From: JAFAMB01 sp963775805
Lineage (GTDB): Bacteria; Verrucomicrobiota; Verrucomicrobiia; Chthoniobacterales; JAFAMB01
Length of the DNA: 64,000 nt
Assembly (NCBI GenBank): GCA_963775805.1
Contig: CAVZKG010000002.1
Location: 248,001-312,000, forward strand
Reading direction: 5' to 3'
The notes under the pieces: model-generated
The model's input: only the letters and a program-made list of their open reading frames with translations
Databases searched by the model: none
What the model was told of the DNA's origin: nothing
Translations under genes and position numbers: made by a program
Shown: positions 51,094 to 61,457 of the stretch, in pieces
Layout of the letters: the number at the start of each line of letters is the position of its first letter
Numbering within the stretch: the stretch's first letter is position 1

Positions 51094-52875
51094 CTATTTT
51101 TTTACCTGTTTCCCTGCCAGATGAAGCATGATGTCGGTCTTCGATATGGTCCCGATTAATCGGGACGAGGAAAGACTGTCTACGACCGGCATTCGTTCTG
51201 AAGGCGCCTCGGAAAATTTTTCGAGTGCGTCGCCCATGCGTTGCGAAGGGGAGATCCGAGGAAAATCCTTTATCATGATGTCTGCAGCCGTCATGCTCTT
51301 TGCGACGTCGGGTTGATCAAAGAGCTTTTTCAGGTCATGCACCGAAACTGCGCCGAGAAATTCCATTTCGTTGCCGACAATGTAGACATGCTGGAAACGG
51401 TGCTGCAGAAAGCTTTTTTCGAGATCGGAAAATGTGGCCGTAATCGGAAGGGTGACTGGGTCTCGACGGATCAGGTCGGATATTTTTGCTTCAGCGAGTT
51501 GGCGATTGAAAAATGCGGCCCCTTTGCGCTCAAGCGATTCCCCGTAAATGAACTGTTTTTCGAAGATGCTGCTGCAATAATATGCGATCACGCAGGTGAC
51601 CATCAGAAGCGGTGCAATCGTGTAATCGAGGGTCAATTCAAAGGCCATCAGGATTGACATCAATGGCGCGCCGGTGCTTGCAGCGATAAACGAACCCATT
51701 CCTACGATCGCGTACATTGCCGGTTCGGAATGAAACGCGGGAAACGCGTAGAGAATCCCTCGACCGTAGAGCATTCCGAGCGCCGCACCGACGAAAAGTG
51801 TCGGAGTGAACACGCCGCCGACTGCACCGGAGCCAAATGTTGCAGCGGTCGCCACAAGCTTCAGGAGAAAGATCGCGAGGATTTCGTCCGAATACCAGTT
51901 GCCGTTATAGAGGATGGACAACAATCCCTGACCATTACCGCAGACATCCGGGCTTATGATCGCGAGTCCTCCCACAATAGCTCCGCCGAAAGCTATTTTT
52001 AATGGGACGGGAAGTGTGAGTTTGGAAAAAAGGCGCTGAACGAACCGCAAAAATCGGAGATAGGCAGGCGCCACAAAACCGGAGACCAATCCGACGCATG
52101 TCAGGGGTATCAGCTCGTACGGAGATTGTAAGACAAAGCCTGGCGATTTGTAAATTGGTCCGCCGCCGTGCAGCACCTGGGCGGTGAAAGTCGCGACGAC
52201 AGCTGCGAGGATCAGCGGCCCGAGCGCTTCGACAACGACCGTTCCCAGGATGATCTCCGCGACAAAGAACGATCCGGCGATTGGAGCATTGTATGCACTG
52301 GCGATCCCCGCCGCCGCTCCGCACGCCACCAGTTGACGACGCTGCGCGACCGGCAGATCGCGAAGCTGAGCAATTAAAGAAGCCACAAGCGACGAGAGCT
52401 GCACAAGCGGCCCCTCGCGCCCGATCGAGGCACCGGTACTGATCGAAAACAGGGCCGAAAGAGATTTAACAACACTGGCCGGTAGTGAGATTGCGCCGGT
52501 TCCCACGACGATCGCCTCCATATAATCGGTCGTTGTCTTTTGCCGCACGCGGCTCGTAAGCCTGTTCCCGATCCAAAGGACGAGTCCTGCCAGCAAACCT
52601 CCCACCGTCGGAATCGCGACCCTCTGCCAAAGTGGCAGATGTGCAAAGGAAGAGATGATCTCCGAATTGCTGCCGGTGGCCAGGTAATGCAGAAAATCTG
52701 TGGCCCTGCGAAAAAGCTCCGCCGCGAGCGCGCCCAGCAGCCCTATAAGGGCCGCCCATCCAAGCATGAACTGCCGGTCGCCAATCCGAAAACGGTCAAC
52801 GACCCAGATCTTCAGTTTCAGGAGTCCGCGCAGCAGTGGGTGGGGATCTTGTGACTGTTCTCCAGGCTGGTCCAT
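51094..52875 (-). CDS. CLC chloride channel/antiporter with two CBS domains
   Basis: The 593-aa protein has a CLC membrane core of about ten helices (to about residue 430) and a C-terminal cytoplasmic pair of CBS domains (SDLIRRDPVTLPITATFSDL, IKDFPRISPSQRMGDALEKF). It keeps GREGPLVQLSS (with the gating Glu) and GSGAVGGVFTPTLFVGAALG, but the anion-binding GSGIP motif is not recognisable. It moves chloride or another anion, often for acid resistance or volume control. It is divergent from the sugar-binding-protein gene. Its exact anion is unknown. Confidence 0.88.
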   Translation of the reverse strand: MDQPGEQSQDPHPLLRGLLKLKIWVVDRFRIGDRQFMLGWAALIGLLGALAAELFRRATDFLHYLATGSNSEIISSFAHLPLWQRVAIPTVGGLLAGLVLWIGNRLTSRVRQKTTTDYMEAIVVGTGAISLPASVVKSLSALFSISTGASIGREGPLVQLSSLVASLIAQLRDLPVAQRRQLVACGAAAGIASAYNAPIAGSFFVAEIILGTVVVEALGPLILAAVVATFTAQVLHGGGPIYKSPGFVLQSPYELIPLTCVGLVSGFVAPAYLRFLRFVQRLFSKLTLPVPLKIAFGGAIVGGLAIISPDVCGNGQGLLSILYNGNWYSDEILAIFLLKLVATAATFGSGAVGGVFTPTLFVGAALGMLYGRGILYAFPAFHSEPAMYAIVGMGSFIAASTGAPLMSILMAFELTLDYTIAPLLMVTCVIAYYCSSIFEKQFIYGESLERKGAAFFNRQLAEAKISDLIRRDPVTLPITATFSDLEKSFLQHRFQHVYIVGNEMEFLGAVSVHDLKKLFDQPDVAKSMTAADIMIKDFPRISPSQRMGDALEKFSEAPSERMPVVDSLSSSRLIGTISKTDIMLHLAGKQVKK

Positions 52876-53029
52876 GGGAAAGTTCTAAAGGGAAACCGAA
52901 ACGGGAGCGGGTTGGCGGATTCGGATAAAAGACTTCTATTAACAGACCGGATTTGAGAAATCGAGAGGTACGTTTCGGAAACGATTCATCATCGCGATGA
53001 ATCGAACCGACCGACGATGGACTGATTCT

Positions 53030-53983
53030 ATGATCAAATTCCCCCGCTGCTTCGCGTTTTTCCTGCTGTTGATCGCCCCTTTCGCACTCTTCGCTCAAAA
53101 CAAACCGAAAATCGTCATGGTGACGCATGGCCAGGCGGGCGATCCCTTTTGGGATGTCGTCCGAAATGGAGCGGAAGCGGCAGCTCGAGAGACCGACAGC
53201 GATTTTGAATATCGCGCCCCGGAACATTTCGACTTGGCCGCGATGTCCCGACTGATCGATGAAGCCGTCGCGTCCCGACCGGATGGATTAATTGTGTCAA
53301 TCCCTGACGTTGCCATGGTTGGTCCTGCGATCAGGAGGGCCATCGCGGCAGGCATCCCGACCATTTCGATCAATTCAGGTTTAGCGGCATCCAAGCGCCT
53401 TGGGTGCTTGATGCATGTCGGCCAGGAAGACGAAGCGGCCGGCAGGAATGCAGGCGAACGCATGAAAGCTGCAGGCGTTCGAAACGCGCTCATCCTCAAC
53501 CAGGAGCAAGGCAACGTTGGATTAGATCTGCGAATCAGAGGCTTCAAACAAGGATTTGAGGGCCCTTTCCATCATGTCGAGGTTCTATTCGTCACGATAA
53601 AGTCGAAAGAATCGCAGGACGCGATCACCGACTTTCTCGAGAAAAATTCTGGCGTCGACGGAATTGTCGGTCTTGGCCCGACCGCAACCGAGCCTGCGCT
53701 GCAAGTGGTGAACGATCTTGGCAAGACCGGCAAAATCAAGGTTTGCAGCTTCGACACATCCTCCGCGATCCTTCAGGCGCTCGTGGACAAGCGGCTTGAA
53801 TTTGCCGTAGACCAGCAGCAATGGCTTCAGGGCTATCTGCCTGTCGTTTTCCTTGGAAATTATGTTAAATACGGAGCCATCGTGGAAAACGAATTGATCC
53901 TGACTGGACCAAGCTTTGTGACTTCGGAAAACGTGCAAAAAGTGATGAAGTTGCTCAACGGCGGTGTCCAGAAAGCCCCATAG
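53030..53983 (+). CDS. Ribose/xylose-type periplasmic sugar-binding protein, orphan
   Basis: The 317-aa type I periplasmic binding protein has a signal peptide (RCFAFFLLLIAPFALFAQ) and RbsB-like features: KPKIVMVTHGQAGDPFWDVV, LIVSIPDVAMVGPAIRRAIA, GIPTISINSG and IVGLGPTATEPALQV. It lacks an adjacent permease or ATPase gene. It may feed a distant CUT2 importer or act as a chemosensor-type receptor. The ATG at 53030 was preferred because the signal peptide begins there; an upstream in-frame ATG at 52997 adds 11 polar residues. Confidence 0.85.
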   Translation: MIKFPRCFAFFLLLIAPFALFAQNKPKIVMVTHGQAGDPFWDVVRNGAEAAARETDSDFEYRAPEHFDLAAMSRLIDEAVASRPDGLIVSIPDVAMVGPAIRRAIAAGIPTISINSGLAASKRLGCLMHVGQEDEAAGRNAGERMKAAGVRNALILNQEQGNVGLDLRIRGFKQGFEGPFHHVEVLFVTIKSKESQDAITDFLEKNSGVDGIVGLGPTATEPALQVVNDLGKTGKIKVCSFDTSSAILQALVDKRLEFAVDQQQWLQGYLPVVFLGNYVKYGAIVENELILTGPSFVTSENVQKVMKLLNGGVQKAP

Positions 53984-53998
53984 CCAGGCCTGCGCTTT

Positions 53999-54832
53999 TC
54001 AGCAGAATGTTTCCAGCCTGACCTTGATTGCCGCATCAAGATCTTTCGCGGTGAGCCGGTCGAAACTGTCCAGGAATTTGACCCGAAACGTTCCGGGACC
54101 GTCGCCTTGTGCCCTTTCAGCCGCCCACTCCCCGGCAATGTCCACGAATGCCATAGCGTGAATCGCGGCGACTAAAGGAGTCGGTTGCACCGCCAGGAAC
54201 GCTGCGATGATTGATGTCGCCACGCATCCCATCCCCGTGACGCGCGTCATCAACGGATGCCCGTTAGCCAGCGAAAAAAGCAGTCTGCCGTCCGACGCGT
54301 AGTCGATCTTCCCCGTTCCGACAGTGACACAGCCGGTCTGCCGGGCGGCGGCACGTACGATCTCCCCCGGTTCTTTCGGTTCTGAACCCGAGTCGACCCC
54401 TTTTCCTGCCCATTCCATTCCCGCGAAAAACGAGATCTCTGCCAGATTGCCGCGGATGACCGATGGCGCACCTGAGCGGAGGATCTCACCGACGAGCGTT
54501 TGACGCATTTTTGTCGCTCCGACAGCGACCGGGTCCAATGCGACCGGTTTCCCCAGTTTCTGCGCGGTCGAGATCGCTTGCCGCATCGAATCACTCGATT
54601 GCGCGTTGGGTGTGCCGGTATTGATGTTGACGGCACTGGAGACACTTACCAGTTCTTCAATCTCGTCCGCGCAATCCGACATGATCGGCGAAGCCCCGAG
54701 TGCAAGCAGAGCGTTCGCGGTAAAATCCTGGACCACCGAATTGGTGAGGTTATGCACCAGTGGATTGGTCGAACGTATCTTTTCGAGGTCCGCCCAGACT
54801 GTGTAGCCGGAGATTTGAATATCGCGTGGCAT
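53999..54832 (-). CDS. thiM: Hydroxyethylthiazole kinase
   Basis: The enzyme phosphorylates 4-methyl-5-hydroxyethylthiazole for thiamine salvage. The 277-aa protein shows PLVHNLTNSVVQDFTANALL, GASPIMSDCADEIEELV, VALDPVAVGATKMR, and the catalytic Cys region TGMGCVATSIIAAFLA. Motifs and length are normal. No other thi gene is adjacent and I see no TPP riboswitch upstream, only repeat DNA. It converges with the binding-protein gene across a 15-bp gap. Confidence 0.93.
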   Translation of the reverse strand: MPRDIQISGYTVWADLEKIRSTNPLVHNLTNSVVQDFTANALLALGASPIMSDCADEIEELVSVSSAVNINTGTPNAQSSDSMRQAISTAQKLGKPVALDPVAVGATKMRQTLVGEILRSGAPSVIRGNLAEISFFAGMEWAGKGVDSGSEPKEPGEIVRAAARQTGCVTVGTGKIDYASDGRLLFSLANGHPLMTRVTGMGCVATSIIAAFLAVQPTPLVAAIHAMAFVDIAGEWAAERAQGDGPGTFRVKFLDSFDRLTAKDLDAAIKVRLETFC

Positions 54833-54917
54833 CAGACGGAGAGTCCATCTTCTTCCTGTGGCTGTCGATGCTTTATCGGATCGAACCGGGGTGTAGGATC
54901 CAGAGCGATAAGACTAT

Positions 54918-55286
54918 TCTCTGCGACGATTCCGAGGTCGTCCCCAGCCTAATGCCAACCTAATCAGGAATACGCCGATACGCCGACACCGCATCATTTG
55001 GTTGCGGCTACTGCTATGCTCTACCCCCGTTGTGAACCGGTACCCGGGAATGGACGGGCTGGAAGCCAATCGAAGTCAGGCTGAAAGCCAATTTTACTTT
55101 GAAATTCCCGACCGTTCTGGCGTTTTCCCTGCATCCACGTCCCTGAAGCAGGTTCAACGCGATATCGCTCCAGTCCGGACAGCATGACCCAAAAAATCCG
55201 AAACTCTGTGCTCTCTGCGCCTTTGTGGTTAATCCAAATCTCTGTGCCCTCCTCCGTTCCTCTGCGTCCTCCTCCGTGCTACAATG
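54918..55286. repeat. Long direct repeat, unit 1
   Basis: Non-coding unit of about 365 nt repeated at 55303-55668 with a 384-nt offset. It contains CTGCGACGATTCCGAGGTCG, then AGGCTGAAAGCCAATTTTAC, the core CAACGCGATATCGCTCCAGT and a tail of CTCTGTGCC/CTCTGCGCC-type words ending in TTTGTGGTTAATCC. I see no credible gene. Differences between units are scattered substitutions and small gaps, so the copy is not very recent. Confidence 0.75.
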
Positions 55287-55302
55287 TTCGGAAATCTTGT
55301 TT

Positions 55303-55668
55303 TTCTGCGACGATTCCGAGGTCGTCCCCAGCCTAATGCCAACCTAATGAGGCATACGCCGACACGCTGACACCGAATCCATTTGGTTGCGGCTTCGCCG
55401 CGCTGTGCCTCTATGGTAACCCTTCCCGGGAATGAACAGGTGAGACGCCAATCGAAGACAGGCTGAAAGCCAATTTTACTTTGAATTCCCGACCGTTCTG
55501 GCGTTTTCCCTGCATCCACGTCCCTGAAGCAGGTTCAACGCGATTTCGCTCCAGTCCGGACAGCCGGACCCAAAAATTCCAAATCTCTGTGCCCTCTGCG
55601 CCTTTGTGGTTAATCCAATCCTCTGTGTCCTCTTCCGTTCCTCTGCGCCCTCTCTCCGATTCGCCAAT
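55303..55668. repeat. Long direct repeat, unit 2
   Basis: Second unit of the duplication; base 54921 corresponds to 55305. It extends to just before the glyoxalase stop at 55674. A third, shorter and more diverged relative is at 58409-58690. Together these units fill the 840-bp gap between thiM and the glyoxalase gene, in which no gene is evident. Confidence 0.75.
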
Positions 55669-55673
55669 CCTAC

Positions 55674-56054
55674 CTATTTCGCATGTTCGATCAGCTCAAC
55701 CTCGTACCCTTCCGGAGCGTCGATGAAAGCGATAACACTTCCGCTTCCGGTCTTTGTCGGTCCATCGGAAAGCGAATACCCTTTTGCGGCCGCGTGTTTC
55801 GCGAATTCTTCAATGCTGTCGACTTCAAACGCCAGGTGAGTGATGTCCGATCCGACGTTGACTGGACCGCTCCCGTCGAACTTGCAGATTTCGATCTCTT
55901 CTTCGCTCCCGGGCGTCTGAAAGAAAACGAGTTCCGAACCGCGTGGTGATTTTGAACGGTGAGACTCCTTCAGACCAAGTACCTCTTTGTAGAAGTAAAC
56001 CGTCTTATCCAAATCAGAAACCCGATAACGGGTATGGAGAAGTTTTTTAACCAT
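55674..56054 (-). CDS. Glyoxalase I-like (VOC family) protein
   Basis: The 126-aa vicinal-oxygen-chelate protein most resembles lactoylglutathione lyase, which converts the methylglyoxal-glutathione hemithioacetal to lactoylglutathione. Likely metal ligands are His7 in LLHTRYRVSDLD, a Glu in the EIEICKFDG strand, His in DITHLAFEVDSI, and Glu near the C-terminus in YEVELIEHAK. The full set supports activity, but VOC proteins vary in substrate. Divergent from xylB. In context it could detoxify methylglyoxal formed during sugar overflow. Confidence 0.85.
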   Translation of the reverse strand: MVKKLLHTRYRVSDLDKTVYFYKEVLGLKESHRSKSPRGSELVFFQTPGSEEEIEICKFDGSGPVNVGSDITHLAFEVDSIEEFAKHAAAKGYSLSDGPTKTGSGSVIAFIDAPEGYEVELIEHAK

Positions 56055-56170
56055 AGGCTGAAAACTGCCACAAATAAATCGCCCAAGCCACCAAGTCGTA
56101 ATAATATCATCCTGTTCTGAATTTTGGCATTTGAGAGGCTCTCCCCCTTTATGGCAGTTTCATAAACCGT

Positions 56171-57670
56171 ATGCTTTACATCGGCATCGACAGCGGCACG
56201 CAAAGCACCAAATCCATCGTGGTCGATCTTGGAACCGGTGGAATATTGGCGACTTCCCAACAGAACTATGGCTTGATTCCGGGTTTGCCGGATGGGCATA
56301 TGGAGCAGGATCCTGCGGTCTGGATCGATGCCGTAGACAATACGATTCAGGATTGCCTGAAACAGATCGGTGACAGAAAGGATGAGATCCGCGCCATTGG
56401 CGTCAGCGGCCAGCAACATGGCCTCGTGGTTCTCAATTCTTCCGCCAAAGTAATCCGGCCTGCAAAGCTCTGGTGCGACACATCGACCTCGGTTCAATGC
56501 AAAGAGATCATCGACGAATTCGGAGGCGAATCGGCGATGATTAAGCTGATCGGGAATACGATGTTACCCGGTTGGACGGCTCCTAAGATTCTTTGGTTAA
56601 AACAGAACGAGCCCGAGAACTTCGCGTCCGTCGACAGCATTCTCTTGCCGCATGATTACATTAACTTTTGGTTATCGGGCGAGCGCCGTATGGAGTATGG
56701 GGACGCTTCCGGAACCGGTTTGCTGGATGTCCGGACACGCCAATGGTGCGAACCGATAATCGAATTTATTGATGAAGGACTCCCTCAAAAACTGCCACCC
56801 GTCGGATCTTCGCGTCAGGCAGTCGGGTTGCTCAGGGATAATCTGAGGAAAAAATGGGGTCTTAAGAGTTCTCCAATCATTTCAGCGGGCGGTGGCGACA
56901 ACATGATGGGCGCAATCGGGACCGGTAATGTGCGGCCCGGCGTTGTGACCGCCAGCCTCGGAACTTCCGGTACCATCTACGCCTATTCCTCTGAGCCGAT
57001 TGTGGATCCTCAAGGTGAATTGGCCGCGTTCTGCGACAGCACGGACAAATGGCTGCCGTTGATTTGCACCATGAACGTTACGGTCGCGACCGAACAGGTC
57101 CGTAAAATGTTCGGATGGGATATCAAAACACTGAATACGAGCGTTGCGGAATCGTTGCCCGGTGCGGGTCGAATCATCTTTCTCCCCTACCTGGTCGGCG
57201 AACGCACCCCGAATCTTCCGAACGGCGTTGGCGTCTTTCACGGACTTACTGGAACCAACATGACATCGGCAAATATTGCGCGGGCAACGATGGAGGGAGT
57301 GACCATGGGCCTGGCTTATGGGTTGAATCGTTTTCGCTCTCTTGGAACGAAGGCATCGGAAATCCGTCTCACAGGAGGAGGCAGCAAGAGCGGGGTCTGG
57401 CGTCAGATTTGTGCCGACATCTTTCGTACGCCGGTTGTCTGTCTTGCGACCGCCGAAGGCGCTGCGCTGGGTGCGGCGATGCATGGCGCCTGGGTCGACA
57501 ATCTGGTGAACAACAAACCGGCGAATCTTGGGCAACTTCTCGATGAGGTCGTTAAGCTCGACGAATCTTCCCGGGCAGTTCCAAACCCGGAGAACGTCGC
57601 ACTTTATCAGGACGCATTCACCCGTTTCAAAGGCCTCACCCAACGCCTGTCGACCGGCGGCTTCTTATAG
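56171..57670 (+). CDS. xylB: Xylulokinase (FGGY family)
   Basis: The enzyme phosphorylates D-xylulose to xylulose 5-phosphate. The 499-aa protein starts MLYIGIDSGTQSTKSIVVDL (ATPase phosphate loop), followed by GVSGQQHGLVVL (the xylulokinase motif usually GQMHG), DASGTGLLDVRTRQW with the catalytic Asp region, and the C-terminal RLTGGGSKSGVWRQI. No xylA or pentitol dehydrogenase of the xylulose type is adjacent. It might use D-xylulose from the D-arabinitol-type permease, or another ketose. A MITE-like element follows its stop. Confidence 0.9.
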   Translation: MLYIGIDSGTQSTKSIVVDLGTGGILATSQQNYGLIPGLPDGHMEQDPAVWIDAVDNTIQDCLKQIGDRKDEIRAIGVSGQQHGLVVLNSSAKVIRPAKLWCDTSTSVQCKEIIDEFGGESAMIKLIGNTMLPGWTAPKILWLKQNEPENFASVDSILLPHDYINFWLSGERRMEYGDASGTGLLDVRTRQWCEPIIEFIDEGLPQKLPPVGSSRQAVGLLRDNLRKKWGLKSSPIISAGGGDNMMGAIGTGNVRPGVVTASLGTSGTIYAYSSEPIVDPQGELAAFCDSTDKWLPLICTMNVTVATEQVRKMFGWDIKTLNTSVAESLPGAGRIIFLPYLVGERTPNLPNGVGVFHGLTGTNMTSANIARATMEGVTMGLAYGLNRFRSLGTKASEIRLTGGGSKSGVWRQICADIFRTPVVCLATAEGAALGAAMHGAWVDNLVNNKPANLGQLLDEVVKLDESSRAVPNPENVALYQDAFTRFKGLTQRLSTGGFL

Positions 57671-57784
57671 GAAGTTGTCAGTTGCCAGTTGTCAGTAGAG
57701 AGGAGAGGCGGAATTAGTTAGCGCTCAAGATTTTGGCGACCATTACCCTAGGATTCCCGACTGACAACCGACACTGACTACTTT
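57671..57784. mobile_element. Miniature inverted-repeat element, copy 2
   Basis: About 26-nt termini: left GAAGTTGTCAGTTGCCAGTT (then GTCAGT), right the inverse of GAAAGTAGTCAGTGTCGGTT (then GTCAGT). It is related to copy 1 at 9822-9954 through the shared GTTGTCAGT words, with an unrelated interior. It lies between the xylB stop and the UbiX start, and its right end replaces a normal SD region. Confidence 0.55.
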
Positions 57785-57807
57785 CTTCTTCCACCGACTA
57801 CTTCTTC

Positions 57808-58362
57808 GTGAAACTCGTAATCGCCAGCACTGGAGCAACCGGCGCGATTTATTTGCAGCGATTGTTGGATCAGATCGACTGCGCCCGGCACGAAGTCCAT
57901 CTCGTCTTGAGTTCGTTCGGCAAACAGGTTGTCCACGATGAACTCGGCGAATTGCGGGTGCCGTCCGGTGTCCTGGAACACAACGATCGCACCATGAACG
58001 TCCCGTTCGCGAGCGGCTCCACTTACTACGATGCGATGGTGATCCTGCCCTGCACGATGGGGACGCTCGGGCGGATCGCGGCCGGCACCAGTGATTCGTT
58101 GATCACCCGGGCGGCAGACGTTTTTCTCAAAGAACGCCGTCGACTCATTCTTGTGCTCCGGGAAGCACCCTGGAATCTGATCCATCTCCGCAACGCCACG
58201 ACCCTGGCGGAGGCAGGGGCGATTATTATGCCTGCCTCACCCTCGTTTTACAGCAAACCGGAATCCATGGAACAACTTGCCGACACACTTGTGCACCGCA
58301 TCCTGGACCTTGTCGGTCTGCCCCCTCCCAAAGCATTCCGGTGGTTTGAGAATCTGGAATAA
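57808..58362 (+). CDS. ubiX: UbiX-type flavin prenyltransferase
   Basis: UbiX makes prenylated FMN, the cofactor of UbiD-family decarboxylases. The 184-aa protein shows the flavodoxin-like start IASTGATGAIYLQRLLDQ, the FMN/prenyl-binding LPCTMGTLGRIAAGTSDSLI, and RAADVFLKERRRLILVLREA followed by the late motif IIMPASPSFYSKP. Length is normal. The start is GTG at 57808; no good SD is visible because the MITE-like element abuts it. No ubiD gene is in the window. Confidence 0.92.
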   Translation: MKLVIASTGATGAIYLQRLLDQIDCARHEVHLVLSSFGKQVVHDELGELRVPSGVLEHNDRTMNVPFASGSTYYDAMVILPCTMGTLGRIAAGTSDSLITRAADVFLKERRRLILVLREAPWNLIHLRNATTLAEAGAIIMPASPSFYSKPESMEQLADTLVHRILDLVGLPPPKAFRWFENLE

Positions 58363-58408
58363 GAACATTTCTCCAGTGGCACGTTCATTTTATACGCTCC
58401 GCGCCTGA

Positions 58409-58690
58409 ATGTTGAATCCTTTCCCGGGAACAGACAGGTTGCAGGCCAATTCGACTTTTGACTCTCCTGCGTTCTCTTGTTTCCCCGCCTCCACGTCCCA
58501 GCACCGAGTTCAACGCGACATCTCGCCAGCCCGGACAACGACATCTCAAAAATCCGAAACTCTGCGCCCTTTGTGCCTTGTGGTTAATCCAATCCTCTGC
58601 GTCCTCCTCCGTGTCTCGGTGCCTTGTGGTGCATCTGGAAACTCTGTGACCTCCTCCAAATCTCCGCGTCCTCCTTTTTTCTCGAGGGAA
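58409..58690. repeat. Diverged third copy of the long repeat
   Basis: It matches the cores of the two units at 54918-55668: TTCCCGGGAACAGACAGG, then TTCAACGCGACATCTCGCCA and GCCCGGACAAC, then CTCTGCGCC-type words ending in GTGGTTAATCC. It lies between ubiX and the rRNA operon. No gene is seen here; the rest of 58691-59236 also holds no credible gene. Confidence 0.65.
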
Positions 58691-59236
58691 AATGAAATAA
58701 TTTGGAAAATCCGGTTGCGTGCCTGCAAAAGATCGCTAATCTCTGCGGCCCGACCTGATAGGTTGGACGGCTCGGAAGCCGGGGTGAACGAAAATTGATA
58801 AAATTCCCGTTGACCGCGATTGATGAGCAGGTATAAGTAAAGTTCGCTGGTGATACTGGCGACGCCGGTCGAAAGATCGGATGGTTCTTAATAGTTTGGG
58901 ACTTCAAATTGGCTCAATTTTGTCCCGGTTGAATTGTAATCAGTAGAATCAGTTTAGCCGGAATCCAAGTTGAGTTTTTTTGTCGCCTGAACCAAAAAGA
59001 ACCGCGTTCATTGAAAGTTTGGTTCTGAGTTTTTTCGAAAACTTCAGAATGGTGATAGTCAGCAAAAATTGTGTTGTGCGTTATTCGTCAGATTCTTTTG
59101 AATCTAATATTTGGAATGACCGATAAACGTAATCTTTAAACGGCTAAGGCCGGCAATAAAGACGAACGACAATAAGGTCAGAATTTTTTATCACCAGTGA
59201 CCGGTCTCGACCGGAAGCTGTGATGAGTAAAAACTT
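58691..59236 (+). promoter_or_regulatory. rRNA operon leader and promoter region (no gene)
   Basis: This AT-rich stretch precedes 16S and must contain the operon promoter, but I could not choose boxes with confidence; TTGAAT at 59095-59100 with a 17-nt spacer to CGATAA is only half-consensus. A hairpin CTGAGTTTT / AAAACTTCAG lies at 59026-59049. No gene is seen. Confidence 0.4.
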
Positions 59237-60837
<1,601 letters not shown>

Positions 60838-61021
60838 TACTCTTTCCCTACTTAGATTGGGATTGAGAGGTCGACAGCTACCGCAACCAGTCTGTCTGTA
60901 TAGGAGATCGGTTGTTATGCTGTAAGACCTGGTTAACCGAAAGGTGACCAGGCTCAAAAGACTGAAACGATAACGCACAATTCAGTTTTTGCTGAACATC
61001 GCGCCGGACTGAACAAGTTCC

Positions 61022-61094
61022 GGGGGTATAGCTCAGTTGGTAGAGCGGTAGCTTTGCAAGCTATAGGTCAGGGGTTCGAATCCCCTTACCTCCA
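61022..61094 (+). tRNA. tRNA-Ala(TGC)
   Basis: A full cloverleaf can be drawn: acceptor GGGGGTA with TACCTCC, D-arm AGCTCAGTTGGTAGAGC, anticodon stem-loop AGCTTTGCAAGCT (anticodon TGC), T-arm GGGGTTCGAATCCCC, discriminator A. CCA is not encoded. It lies in the 16S-23S spacer, first of two tRNAs. Confidence 0.95.
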
Positions 61095-61118
61095 ATCTTC
61101 GCCACTGCCGTGAGGATT

Positions 61119-61146
61119 GTCCGACGAAGCTTTAGCGTAGTCGGAC
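61119..61146. repeat. Palindromic spacer repeat before tRNA-Ile, copy A
   Basis: GTCCGAC and GTCGGAC form 7-bp exact arms around a core of GAAGCTTTAGCGTA. The same core with GCCCGAC / GTCGGGC arms recurs at 61195-61222. Located between the two tRNA genes. Confidence 0.6.
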
Positions 61147-61185
61147 AGCAAACACCTTCTATGGCTTACTCAGCCAAATACGATT

Positions 61186-61222
61186 GTCGGGCTTGCCCGA
61201 CGAAGCCTTGGCGTAGTCGGGC
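61186..61222. repeat. Nested palindromic repeat overlapping the tRNA-Ile start, copy B
   Basis: GTCGGGC (61186-61192), GCCCGAC (61195-61201) and GTCGGGC (61216-61222) give two mutually exclusive stems. The last arm includes the first four bases of tRNA-Ile (61219-61222), so pairing with it could compete with the acceptor stem. Confidence 0.6.
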
Positions 61223-61292
61223 CTGTAGCTCAGTTGGTTAGAGCATGCGCTTGATAAGCGCAGGGTCACTGGTTCGAGCCCAGTCAGGCCCA
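61219..61292 (+). tRNA. tRNA-Ile(GAT)
   Basis: Acceptor GGGCCTG pairs with CAGGCCC; the D-arm is AGCTCAGTTGGTTAGAGC, the anticodon stem-loop GCGCTTGATAAGCGC (anticodon GAT), the T-arm CTGGTTCGAGCCCAG, the discriminator A. CCA is not encoded. Lies downstream of tRNA-Ala, the reverse of the commonest Ile-Ala order. Confidence 0.95.
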
Positions 61293-61457
61293 TGCCGAAG
61301 TTTCGGCTCCGGTCGAAGCTCCGCAGGATAAAACCGAGACTGAGCGACGGACGAACGCTCGAAGAGCACGCGATGATTAAGCAAAACACACCATTTTGAC
61401 GTTTGGCGAGAGCCTGAAAAACTCTAACCAGACCGCTCTCCGTCAATAGACGGAGAA

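Noticed and set aside
54833..54960. TPP riboswitch upstream of thiM
   Set aside because: I looked for CUGAGA and ACC/GAACCUGAUC-type elements on the minus strand and found none in order.
54918..55668. CRISPR array
   Set aside because: Only two long units with no uniform short repeat and spacer pattern, and no cas genes are present; it is a duplicated non-coding region.
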